Below, piece by piece: positions 12,575-23,825 of a stretch of 64,000 nt of DNA. The notes under the pieces were generated by a model, which made no database searches, was not told where the DNA came from, and saw only the letters and a list, made by a program, of their open reading frames with translations. The stretch's first letter is position 1, and each line of letters starts with the position of its first letter. The stretch lies in contig NC_092497.1 of the NCBI RefSeq assembly GCF_047495875.1, positions 67,006,992-67,070,991 of the forward strand, read 5' to 3'. The position numbers and the translations under genes were made by a program. The DNA is from Pithys albifrons albifrons (taxonomy: Eukaryota > Chordata > Aves > Passeriformes > Thamnophilidae).

Positions 12575-14652
12575 TTCCCCCCAGTAATGTGACAGAATAT
12601 TGCAAGCAAGGCATACTAAATTTCTAGTGGGATCAGTGTCCAACAAGTGCATGCAAGGATTAAATGGGACTTCTGGTCTGTGCAATGACAAACTGTATCA
12701 TACTAATGAGGAACAATTTCCATGTGCCATGTTCAGTCTCACTTTACTCGGCTCTTGGAGACCCCAAGCTAGCCAGAAATACAGACGTTCCCATGTGGCA
12801 AACAATCCCTTCAAGAATTTCTTCAAATTTGACCATGTTTTCATGTCAGCATCATGATATGGAGTACTTTTATTTATTAAAAAAAACCCCAACAAACACG
12901 AAAGAGAGAGAATATTGCTGTGATCCCTGATGTGCGAACATTTGTGAATCTCCCAATTAATTTAAACTTTATGCTTCGATAAATTTTATGTTTCAGGCTT
13001 CTGAGAGTTAAAATCAGTAGTTTCTCATCTGCTTTTCAGGTAGAAGCTGATATGGAAAGCCCATTGTATAAAACACAAATCTCGGACCATGAATGAATGA
13101 GAAGAAATACAAGAGGTTTATGCATGGTAAGTTCTCTTTTAAAGGGCTGTGTGTAGACAGATCTTACTCTTTTCTGCAATTGAAAAAGACATCTATAAAT
13201 ATGGCATGTTTACTCCCTGCATAGTGCTTCCAATGTGTGTACTTTTAGGATTTCTCACACCATGACACTTAAAATAGAACCATTTACAAGTTTTTATACC
13301 TGGATATCACAGAATGGATTCAGAATACTCATATTTTCATGAATTCTGCAGGATTGTTTTGCTTTAACATCTAAGATCTAAATAGTCACCCTAATAAGTC
13401 ATTATTGGTCTTATGAGAGCTTCAAAATATGTTAGTGACTGGTAAAACATTACTTGCTAACTTATATTGGCCAAAAGCAAGAGTTCAGGTAATGCAGATG
13501 ATTATTCAGAAAGAGCATTTTAAAGAGAACTAAGCAATATCTAGAAAGATACTTTTATTATTTCCATTAGGGCTTCTGGAGATTAACGTGTACAAAATGT
13601 TATTAATTTCATCAGCACTTCACATGTCTTCAGTGAATATCCAATGTCCATGTTCCTCTTAAAACTGATCAGTGTTTCAGTGATGGTAGAGGCTCTTTCA
13701 CTGACTTGAACTCTTTCAGATAGCCAAAAACAAAAATATCCTTGCCATTTTGTAAGAATTATTAAAAGTACTGAAATATACTATTGTTAAAAAAAAGGAA
13801 ATTAATAATTTAATTTCAATTGCTATGATACTTTCTACTTTCTTTCAAAAATATGTGACTGTGATGTTAAAATAGCTGCTGTATTTCATGTGCAGATGAT
13901 ACTGTATGTGTAATCGCATTGTGGTCCTTCAGGATAAAAACACTGTATGAATGATATTTGTGATCTAAAAGCATTACCAGGAGCCAGAGCTTAGATTTTG
14001 CAGTGCAAGTCAAGTTCTGTCACCCCAAAGTAAAATTTTATTGAGATGAACAGACTCTCTGGCATTTTTATGCACCTTCCTAATGAATGACAGAGCCTTT
14101 GGATAGGAATGTGTTACAGTCTCACCTTCCATGATGATCATTATGTTTTTAGTTCAAAGGCAAGAGAGAAAGAACAAGAAAGAAGCCACAGGAGGGAAAC
14201 TCACTTTCGTAAGGTCACCATGAATCATGTTCAACTTCTGCACTCTGCTATTATATGCCCATTAGAATACCATAAAATTTTATTGCTATATTTATTTTAA
14301 AGAAAAACCCTGAAAAAGAACTATACTGAACTACAGATAGCATATTTTAAGGGTCTTTATATTAAAATGCTGAAGTCATCCTTCATAATTACTGTAGACT
14401 CAGCCTTTCTATTGCATAATCCTCCACAGCATGAATGTATTGCGTGTATTATTTTCTCCATATATAAATACAGAGAAATATACAGAAAAACAAAGGATTT
14501 CTTACATAACTAGGATGTGTACTTTTCACTAGGCATAGATTTGATCAGAATGTAGCCAATCTGCAGAGATGGACATTCATCAGATTGGAAGTTTTGCAGC
14601 TCAAGTGCAGTGCTTCAATGGGTATAATTATGGGAAGAAAAATATTAGCTCG
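12575..14652. other. single-copy DNA, nothing recognised
   Basis: No transposon or gene was recognised. Three overlapping open frames of 65-88 codons between 12600 and 12930 lie on both strands, lack motifs and appear to be chance. Confidence 0.5.
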
Positions 14653-14878
14653 TCCTTTCTTTTCTTTTTCTTTTTTTTCTTTTTTTTTCCCTTTTTCTCT
14701 TTGTTTTTCTTTTCTTTTTTCTTTTTCTTTTTCTTTTTCCTTTTCCTTTTTCTTTTTTCTTTTTCTTTTTCTTTTTCTTTTTCTTTTTCTTTTTCTTTTT
14801 CTTTTTCTCTTTCTTTTTCTTTTTCTTTTTTTCCTTTTTCTTTTTCTTTTTCCTTTTCCTTTTCTTTTTCGTTTTTTT
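14653..14878 (+). repeat. (CTTTTT)n homopyrimidine tract
   Basis: About 225 bases of almost pure pyrimidine, mostly six-base CTTTTT units with some CTTTTCC variants. Isolated G interruptions lie near 14702 and 14871. The reverse strand is (GAAAAA)n, which explains the Lys/Glu-rich, Phe/Ser-rich and Phe/Leu-rich open frames across it. None is a gene. Mirror symmetry could support triplex (H-DNA) formation. Confidence 0.95.
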
Positions 14879-17800
14879 TTGTTTTAATTAGGCTTGTGGT
14901 AGGCAAACATTCTTTCTCTTCTGCTCTTCTGGTCAAATTATCTTCCTTATAGACTCATTCCATCTAAACACCCTTATGTTTTAATTAGAAAAAAATGCTA
15001 TTTTTTTATACTGTTTCTCGAGTGATCATTGCTGACATCCTCATAATTATTATTCATGTACATTGTTTAATCAAATCTTAAAGGAGATGCAGAAATTATC
15101 TGTTCTTTATTCTGGTTTATACTAAGGATGTCAATCAAAAAATTGTGCAGAAAGAAAGTCAGAACTGAAAATGTGTTTCTAAAGTGCTTGAAAAAAAAAT
15201 AGTGTTATTACTGCAAAGCAGACATCTATGGTACTCTCTCTAGGAAAACAATAATTGACTCTCTAAACCTCTATAAAGAAATCAAATTCACCAAAGTATC
15301 TCTATGTAAAATCTCTTTGTGATTGTTTTACATTTTTGGGGTTTTTTTTTTGTTTGTTTGTTTTTTTGTTTTTTTTCTTAGCTATCTAGCAATCTCTCAG
15401 TTTTCCCATCAAGGGACTCTTTACACTAGGAGATCATGTTTTTCTACATGGAAACCCTAAAATTTTTATCATCAGTAAATGATAATTGTTAATTTCCCAT
15501 TCAATAACTGTTGTATTATTCCCTATTGAATAACTATTGTGTTATCTTGTTTCCGGTCAGTGTTAATTTCATGAATGTCATTGATAAGAAGAAATAAAAT
15601 TATATGATTTACTAGAAAACTAAGTTCCTGGAAGGTATACTTTATTTGTACCCTTGTGTATTTTCAAAATACTTATGAAAATTAAACCAAGAAGTAGAAG
15701 ACCTTTGCTGGAATTGAATAATTTCTTAGCAATAAGTAATCTTGCTGCTTGATGGAGATAGCTATAATCCACATTTTTCATTTTCTTTAAAGAAGAGAGA
15801 ATGCAACTAATTATATTTCTTGTCCATTATTTCCACTGAGATTTACATTTCTTAATTTTTTTCAAAGTCTAGATGAAAGTGTTTGACTTAGATGTTTCAT
15901 TGTTAATAGGACAGAAATGTTTTTTTTTAAAGGCAAAGCTGTAATAGAAAGACATCAAAATGTTAAATTAATTGAAAAAAGTAACAAGAAGATTCAGCTT
16001 CCAGTTCAGCAGTGGAAACCATCTGTCTCATATTATTTTCCTTGTAGTATTGAGTGTGTCACAGGATGAATGTCTAAGGACATCTGTAATAAGACCACCA
16101 TTTATTTTACATTTCAAGTGTTCTCCATATTTTTTGAAAAACACTGCATGATAATGGATCTGAAAGTGCTAATGTATTTTAATACCTTTAATAAGGCATT
16201 AAAACTAGTGAGAGAATGATTTACTAAAAAATTCTTTGAAAATATGTACTTGAAAATATAGGCTCTTGAGATAAGCATATACAGCAGCTGTTGAGCCAGC
16301 TGCGACATAGCACTATTTTCTCCAAGCTCTTCACAGAAGCCTAACCACACAGTCATAATTTTAACAAAACATATTCAGAAATATGTATACAGTAAAATCC
16401 CTGATTTGATGGACTAGTCTCAGGACTCAATAGCAGTAAAAGACTGTTTTAAAGCATGCTCGTATATTGAACAGTCTCTTTAGTAAGAGTAGTATCATAT
16501 TTGACCAAACTGTGCTCTTGGATTTATATTGTGAGGTGGTCTTCATTTCCAGAAAGCAACTCTGATTAGTGTGACAAAGCATCAGCACAGTTAAAAGTGA
16601 GTGAGCCACAGTCTATTCCTGTCTATGTATTACCAACAGAATTGTTTATTGAATTTCAATTATAATGTCAGCCAGTTATGGTGTGTAATTCCTTCTGCTT
16701 TTCTGCCCCCAGGAGAAAATGGTGTCATCAGAGTTTAAGCTGAAAACAGAACTGCATCAGTAATAGCTTATATGTCCTGAAAATCTTTCCCTAGAGATTA
16801 CTGCAGTTCTAATAAAAGAATTCAAAATAAAATTTGAAGTCACCATTAAAAAAAAAAGGACCAACTGAAATCAAACCAGTTATTAATTTTAATCATATAC
16901 CTCACATATCTAAGAAGCCAATAAGGCACAGTAAATGGAATTCCATATTTTTATGAGTAAATATTTAAAGGAGAATTCTGCTGAGAAGAGATAACAGTGT
17001 AAAAGCTTAGTACATTTATTGTGTAATAGAGTGAGATATTCTGGTTGCCTGTTGTTCAGGATTGAGATGAAAATAAGAACTAAAGAGGAGTTTTTCTAAA
17101 AAGTAATAATAATTATAAAAATTTCTTTTATTAGCTGTAATATTAATATATATTATTATAATTGAACTATATGAATGTAGACATTTAATTATATATAATT
17201 GCTTAGAATTAAATAGAACGCATGTTCCCAGTCAACCTATAACATTCATAGTTATGATGTATGCTAATTTGAATACTGTATAAAGATATTTTTTCCTGTG
17301 GTATACCTGTCCCTGTCCCATTTCTCCTGTTCTTTCAAGCTACTCCAGCTTTAAGGTAATAGATGTATCTTCCTCTTCAGAGACACAATAACTTTTGGAG
17401 AGAAGAGATCATTAGAAAACAGGATGGATAAATAAACTGGGCCACAGAGTTTCCCTACTCTACTCTCTGGAGAAAAAGCTGACTGATTATATGCAGTACA
17501 GTACCAACAGTGTCAGCTAAGAAATTTTTTTCTCTCTGTGTAGAAAGAAAAATGTTGCCACTTTGCTAGGATGACTAGCTCCAATATCTTTGAAAAATAA
17601 ATGAGGCAGACTATATATTAGGCCTTCTGAGCTACTTGAAGCAATCCATTTTCCAATGAAAGCTTCAGTCAGGTGTACCTAAGTGTATCCAGGAAACTGG
17701 TCAATGGTCATGATGCAGAGCAGCAGCTTTTTGCACTTCAAAGTTTCTTTTTACCAGTAACAATTGGATCTTCAGAGTGACTGCTTGCAGTACGATAATA

Positions 17801-18981
17801 AATTATACTATACCACTATTCTACTGACTAATAGTAGCCAGAGCAATTACAGCAATTTATTACAGAACCATTTTCTCCTTGCCAAAGTGAAACATCAGCT
17901 GTATTAAAGCAGCAACTGAAACATAAACTTTTAACCATTTTCTTAATATGGCCGTAAACTCAAGATAAAAATCTGTTCAGGATGTGTGACAGTATACAGG
18001 ATATGTAGATGAAATGTTTCTGTGTATAGACAAAGCAGTTTAGCTACTACATCAGTAAGATTTACTAAAATTAGCCACTGTTTTTCTTTGCAAATACGCA
18101 CTAGTCATTGAAAGTCAAAAGAGCTCCCTTCAGTAGCCAAAAAGCTTAAATCAAGACTGAAACCCAAGAGAAATTAGCTTTGGTATCTTCCTCATTTTAA
18201 CACCTAAACAATCTTTGCCTTATACTTGCACGACACTGAAGAATAATGGGGTATATTTGTCTAAGTTTGAGCTCTATGCACCTATGTAGTGTAATACACA
18301 CTGTTAAAACACTTCTGGAATACATACATACATACATAAAGACTGACAGATAATAATAGCAAGTAGTTATTCTGTGTAGAACAAACTATCTATTACCCTA
18401 GAATAAAAGTGGATCCTAGAGAACCTTGAAAAGTCAGCAGCAGCATTTTACAGCAGGCCCTAGGTTACAAGCAACTCACCAGTGGCCCATCACTGGCCAT
18501 CAAAGGAGGGCAATCTTGGCATACAGGCCAGTTTTTGGTGTATGGAGAGGACAATGGGGGACAGAAGAAGAATGGTAAGGGTCATGATGACCGGAAACAC
18601 AATAACTAGTTTGTGTCAGCTGCAACTTGAATGAGGGAGTTTCCGTAGACAGGTTCTCCTACCAATCCCAAGGCAGTGCTGTTGCTCACCAAGTGCTGGT
18701 GCTGGGGAAGTAGTGATTCTGTTATCTGTATACTTACTCTACATTCTGCTTTTGCTCTGCATCAACTATCACAAATAATAGGAAAGAATATAGGTACAGT
18801 ACTGCCAATTAGTATGTGACTATGACTTATATGCATACATAAGTAAATATTTTCATACATACACACACTATATATAGAGAGACACAGACAAAGAGAGTAA
18901 AGAGAGAAAGACAAGGAGTACACATACATTGTAACTAACTTTGTAACTGATCAAATGTATCTATCAATCAATCTACACTAT
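14879..18981. other. single-copy AT-rich DNA, nothing recognised
   Basis: No gene or transposon was identified. A T-rich run (15336-15378), a small CATA run (about 18320-18340) and a GA/CA-rich patch (about 18860-18920) are the only simple repeats. The stretch 18430-18720 is richer in GC than its surroundings but has no coding signature. Confidence 0.5.
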
Positions 18982-19292
18982 GTGTATGTATGGCCAAACT
19001 TCGCAAAGGAAGTTTTGGGAAGGGCTGTCCCCACGTGGGTGTGCCCTTCCAGCCTGCGCAGTGGATTTTAGGTGAGGCTCAGTGTGCGCAGAACTGGCCC
19101 CACCGTTTAAGTCCTGAGGTTCATCTGCCACGGCCGAGCGAGCTTGGACAGTGACAGTGAAGTCCTCAGGACTAGAACCTACAGCACCCGGCATTTCCCA
19201 GGAGGTCTCCCATCCAAGTACTAATCCGGGGCTGACCCTGCTTAGCTTCTGAGATCTGACGGGATCGGATGTCAGGGAGGCATTTAACTGCC
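18982..19292 (-). mobile_element. 5S rRNA-headed SINE, copy A
   Basis: This 311-bp element reads on the minus strand. Positions 19283 down to 19176 match a vertebrate 5S rRNA gene, including AAGCTAAGCAGGGTC and TACTTGGATGGGAGACC. A body of about 165 bp of unknown origin follows, then a tail whose end resembles the 3' end of the RTE LINE at 37704. It finishes in a short CA/TA-rich tail. A perfect 17-bp target duplication, CAATCAATCTACACTAT, lies at 18965-18981 and 19293-19309 and proves retrotransposition. An 11-base leader, GGCAGTTAAAT, precedes the 5S start and is shared with copy B. The 108-codon frame across it is incidental. Confidence 0.93.
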
Positions 19293-19309
19293 CAATCAAT
19301 CTACACTAT

Positions 19310-20629
19310 ATCTGAATTAACTGTATATGGGTTAACTAACCATGTTGCCTGGGTGGACATTTCCCTTCTTTTCTCATCCCTCCACCTGTTTTTGGTTTTG
19401 GTGATCCAAAAGTGAGTTTATATTCTGTAACTTAGATTAACAAACAAAGAAAAAAGAAAAAATTAAATTAAATAATTATTTTCTAGGGAAAAGAATCTTC
19501 AATATGGTTGATCAGCAGTGGGAGTCGAAAAGTTACTAAGAAAAAAACAAGCCCAAAACACCTAATCTTTTTTCAGTGCTTTTAAATTAAACTGATTTGA
19601 ATGGAAAACAGGCAATGAATTAGATTTTGTTTCCTTAAAACTGAAAATAATTAATTCATATGCTAAAAAGCCTCTATGCCATTCTATATAAACCAGAGTC
19701 AGATGTCTTATAAGCAAATATGGGTTAATCAGGCACTGTAAAAAAAGAACTAATGTAAACCAGAAGGCATTCGTTTAGTCTGCTACATGACCAGTGTTTC
19801 ATGTAAAATGTAACATCTATTTTTGAAAAGGTTATTAGGCATCAAAGATAAACAGAAGACATATGATATCTTTAACAGGGAGATTGCTTAGATGTTTTTT
19901 GAGTTTTTTCTATTCTTGCACAAAATTTAGAAGGAATTAAGATTTGGTGTCTCAGACCTAGCTGTTTTTTGAAAGTCTGGTTTTACTGATGTGGGAATTC
20001 AAGTCTTCGGAAAAATTGATTTACTGTTTCTTAAGACAGAGACCAATCATTTTCTTGCATCATTATGGTAGCATTCTGAAATTTGTTATGTCTTCATAAA
20101 AGAAAACACTTTGTAGACTAGGTTGGGATACCATTGTTACTGTATAGTGTTCCCATCAGGTAATATTCTTAAACTAAGCTATCTGGAAGTTATGGTCGGG
20201 TTTACTAGAAGAAAACTGCTTTTAACAGGGACAGTGTTTTCCAGGGTCTCATATAGCTTCTCTGAAAAGGTATCGGGTGTTGGCTCCTGCTTCTGAGCTT
20301 GAATCTGAGAGCTGAGACATGAACAGCTGCAGAAGCAACTGCACACACAACACTATGAAAGATATTGATAAAGTTACCAATTTATGTACAATGAAAGCAT
20401 GATAACCATCCAGCAGGATCCAAACAACCACTTTTTTTGTCAGTTGGAGTTTATCTGGGTTTCATTACTTTGTCAGAAAGGACTGAGATGGCCTTACTCC
20501 ACTTTCATATACACAGAATGCTTTCTATCCTGAAAGAAGTCAAGACTAAACCTATAAGAATTCTCAAGGTAAGATTAAGACTTTGATTATTGAAAGGTAT
20601 TTGCCAACTCCTCCTTTGAAAAAATGTAT
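19310..20629. other. single-copy DNA, nothing recognised
   Basis: No gene or transposon was recognised. The final 100 bases before the CR1 could be its decayed upstream part. Confidence 0.5.
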
Positions 20630-21466
20630 TTGATAAAGAAGTAAACAAATCAGAGGGTTGACTGATCACCAACCACATGAAGTTTAACAAGGACAAGTGT
20701 TGAATTCTGCACCTGAGACAGCAGAACCGTGGATGTATGTCCAGCCTGAAGAATGAGAAACTGAAGGGCAGCCCAGTGGAAAGGGAGCTGGGGGTCCTGG
20801 TTGGTGTCAAATCAAATCTGAGTCAATAGTGTAACCTGGCAGACAAAAGGACCAACCAGGTCTTAGGATGCATCAGGAATAGTATCACCAGCCAGTCGTG
20901 ATTGTCCCACTCTACACACTGGAGCAGCCTCACCTTGAGTCCTGTGTGTAGTTGTGGGCACCACAATGTAAGAAGGATATTAAGCTATTAGAGAGCATCC
21001 AAAGGAGGGCTGTGAAGATGGTGAAGGGTCTAGAGGGGAAGCCATATGGGAACATCTTGGGACACTTGGTTTTGTTCCACCTAGAGAAGAGGAGAATGAT
21101 GAGGGAACTCATCTCAGTCAACAACTGATGAAGGGAAGTGAAGGGGTGGACACTGATTCTTTTCTCTCTGGTGACCACTGATAGGACCTGAGGAAAAGGC
21201 ATGAAGTTGTGTCAGGGGAGTTTTAGGCTGGATATCAGAAAAAGGTTCTTCATCTAAAGGTGACTGGGCATTGGAACAGGTTCCCCAGGGAAGTGGTCAC
21301 AGCATGAAACTTGTCTTGAGTTCAAGTAGTGTTTGGACAACATTCTCAAGCACATGGAGTGATTCTTGTGACCATCCTGTGCAGTGCCAGGGCTTGGTCT
21401 TCATGGTTCTTGTGAGTGCCTTCCAACTCAGGATATTGTATTATTCTATGATTCTGCCTAATTGCA
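20630..21466 (+). mobile_element. CR1 LINE, ORF2 C-terminus plus 3' UTR
   Basis: The translation gives VNKSEG, then NHMKFNKDKC (20675-20704) and CNLADKRTNQVLGCIRNSI near 20840-20880. This is the C-terminal region of CR1 ORF2, broken by stops. The 3' UTR follows, with GGCTGGATATCAGAAAAAGG and GGAACAGGTTCCCCAGGGAA, and the end near 21450 carries ATTATTCTATGATTCTG, the CR1 terminal repeat. It is a typical 5'-truncated copy and non-functional. Confidence 0.9.
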
Positions 21467-23084
21467 ATGTCATCAGTGGGGCTATATTTGGTCTACTGAC
21501 GAACTAATAAAAAGTTGTATATTCTAAGATTAACTTGAGAGACTGTTCCTTTTTTCAAAAAGTCTCTGTGTTAATAGGCCTGTGATAAATTATACATAAT
21601 GTTTTTGGGCAGCAAATCCTGAAACCATGAGGTTTGACCTGGACTTCGAAAAAAATGCAAATAATAAAAAAAGCCAAACCAAAAAACATAACACAAAAAA
21701 CAATAAGAAATCACCCTCTCCCCCATCCCCCAACAAACCAACAAAAAAAGCCAAACCAATGTACTAGCAAAAAAAGACACACCATCTTTCTCTACAAGGC
21801 AGTTTGTCTGCATTAAGTTTGTAATGAAACAATACAGAGTCTAGAATAGAATTAGCTTCCTTTAAACCAACAAGCACATCTATGAAGGAGTTGGCTTCTA
21901 ATCCATCAATGCTAGAGTAATTTGCAGTTTTCAATTCTGTGTATTTTTATTAGTATTTCACACTCACATATCTAAGTTAAAAATGACAAAATAGAGTGGG
22001 CAGCTTGATCTGAGAACTAAGAAGTCTTTAAATGAATCTTTAGTTTGTACACTCTTGCTGCCTCATTAATCCTAAAAGGTGTCAGTCAGTAAGTCTAATA
22101 GCTATGAGGGTTCGTGGTGTGGTCAGTTCCAAATTATTATATTGATTAATTGATTGTCTTCTTCCAGTTGTGAATTGTATTAATGCTGGCTCAGACTGAC
22201 TGGCTGAAGACCAAAACTTAATCTCTTGTGAAAGACAACAAACAGCTTTTCAGTTTCACTGTGGTGGTTAAGTGAGTGATTGGAAAACTAAAACTTCTGG
22301 AATGATTATCTGACTAAAAAAAAAAGTGAGATAAAATTAATATATTGTTGGTGATGGTCTAATTTCAGCTGTTCAAGCAAGAAATAAACTCCTTTTGTCT
22401 CCAGACTTTTATACATTGGAAACAAGAATACAACGCTTAATTTTCAATGTTTATGCTGGAGTGATAGGATGGGAAACTAAAATAGTCACTGTTTGAAATT
22501 ACTTTGAGGAATTCATACAATCAGTTTTGTGGTTTCAAACTAAAATCAAAATTGGAAAAGTAAAGGCAGGTAATAAGTCTTGTTGATGCTGACACCTGGA
22601 AATATTTGCACAACACCTGTCTATCCCATGAAAACCTAATTTTCTAGAGAATTAAGCATTCTCAAAATTAACATAGAAGAGAGAGAAACTATTGATGTGT
22701 TGTTCAGCTTTTTGATTTAATAAGAAAGAATATTATTTGAGGTAGTCACCATTTCTTCTCCATACCTTTCTAATAACATGTAAGAGAATGATTTTGAAGA
22801 AAAGTCTTTCCCCCAACTGGGAGATATTTGTCTGTTACTGGAAAATAATATACTTCTCTATATATCTTATAGTGGGGTATATAATTTTTCTCAATTAAAA
22901 CCAAAACATAGTGGGCGTAAATAATAGTTTTATGGTTTAGGATTTGTTTTTTCATAATCCAGCCATGATAAAGTTCATGAGACTTTGTATCATCTCCTGT
23001 GGAATCCATAAACCAGTAATATTGTTTTGGTGAGATTCATCTTTATAGAAAAGCCATGAAAAGTTCTGATTCATAGGAAATCCT
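21467..23084. other. single-copy DNA with an A/C-rich tract
   Basis: Nothing was recognised except the low-complexity A/C-rich tract at about 21646-21783 (CCAAACCAAAAA-type). Open frames in this interval are short and on both strands of simple sequence. Confidence 0.5.
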
Positions 23085-23331
23085 TCAAACCCACAAAAGT
23101 TTAGTAGGGTAGGAGTGCGCCTGAAGCACATCCCTTGTGAAAATAGGCTGAGAGATTTAGGGTTGTTTAGCCTGGAGAAGAGAAGGCTTTAGGGAGACCT
23201 TATAGAACCTTACAGTACCTAATGGTAGCCTACAGGAAAGGGACTTTTCATTAGAGATTGTAGTGATAGGATGAAGGGTAGCCAGTTTCAGACTAAGGAG
23301 TGTAGATTTAGATTAGATATAGAATAGGAAG
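23085..23331 (+). mobile_element. CR1 LINE 3' UTR, part 1 (host of a SINE)
   Basis: The blocks GGCTGAGAGATTTAGGGTTG, TTTAGCCTGGAGAAGAGAAG, AGTGATAGGATGAAGGGTA and TAGATTTAGATTAGATAT follow the CR1 3' UTR order. The sequence is interrupted exactly after AGAATAGGAAG by the 5S SINE and resumes at 23642 with the same 11 bases. Confidence 0.88.
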
Positions 23332-23641
23332 AGGCAGTTAAATGCCTCCCTGACATCCGATCCTGTCAGATCTCGGAAGCTAAGCAGGGTCAGCCCAGGA
23401 TTAGTACTTGGATGGGAGACCTCCTGGGAAATACTGGGTGCTGTAGGTTCTAGTCCTGAGGACTTCACTGGCACTGTCCAAGCTCGCTCGGCCGTGGCAG
23501 ATGAACCTCAGGACTTAAACGGTGGGGCCAGTTCTGCGCACGCTGAGCCTCATCTAAAATCCACTGCGCAGTCTCGAAGGGCACACACACGTGGGGACAG
23601 CCCTTCCCAAATCTTCGTTCGCGAAGCTGAGCCACACACAC
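23332..23641 (+). mobile_element. 5S rRNA-headed SINE, copy B
   Basis: This 310-bp element is inserted in a CR1. It has the leader GGCAGTTAAAT, then a 5S rRNA-like head at 23344-23449, an unassigned body with several intact CpGs (about 23450-23600), and an RTE-like tail at 23606-23634 (CCCAAATCTTCG, then GCGAAGCTGAGCC). It ends in (CA)n. The perfect 11-bp target duplication AGAATAGGAAG lies at 23321-23331 and 23642-23652. By eye copies A and B are about 95% identical over the head and body. Of the three copies, this tail looks closest to the partner LINE. Confidence 0.95.
23377..23423 (+). promoter_or_regulatory. internal Pol III promoter of 5S type in SINE copy B
   Basis: AAGCTAAGCAGGGTC (23377-23391) matches the 5S A box, and CTTGGATGGGAGACC (23407-23421) matches the 5S C box, at about the spacing of a real 5S gene. 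In 5S genes this region is bound by TFIIIA. Its preservation suggests the source SINE was transcribed by RNA polymerase III from a type-1 promoter. Copies A and C carry the same boxes, with one change in copy A next to the A box. Activity of this copy is unknown. Confidence 0.75.
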
Positions 23642-23825
23642 AGAATAGGAAGTCTCTGCTGTGAGAGTGGTGAAGCATTGGAACGTGTTGTCTAGAGAAA
23701 GTATGGATGTCTTGTCCCTGAAAGTTGTCAAGGCTGGTTTGGACAGAGCTTTGAGGAACCTGCCCTAGTGGAAGGTAAGAACTAGACCCTCTCTAAGACC
23801 CCCTTAAATCCAATCCTTTCTATGT
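23642..23825 (+). mobile_element. CR1 LINE 3' UTR, part 2
   Basis: After the repeated AGAATAGGAAG, the CR1 continues with TCTCTGCTGTGAGAGTGGTG, AAGCATTGGAACGTGTTGTC and GGTTTGGACAGAGCTTTGAG, the normal order towards the 3' end. The terminal ATTCTATG repeat is not recognisable. The last 50 bases are degraded. Confidence 0.85.

Noticed and set aside
12346..12691. Open frames coding for long Ile or Asn runs
   Set aside because: They are produced by translating the (ATT)n repeat in different frames; no gene structure surrounds them.
14569..14952. Open frames rich in Phe/Ser/Leu on one strand and Lys/Glu on the other
   Set aside because: All come from the CTTTTT hexamer tract; the flanking codons have no similarity to a protein I know.
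19176..19283. A genuine 5S rRNA gene
   Set aside because: The sequence differs from 5S rRNA at several positions, lacks a T-run terminator directly after the head and continues into a shared body with target duplications, so it is a SINE.
18973..19299. 108-codon minus-strand frame
   Set aside because: It coincides with SINE copy A, whose function is as a non-coding Pol III-type RNA. Similar frames appear in copies B and C for the same reason.
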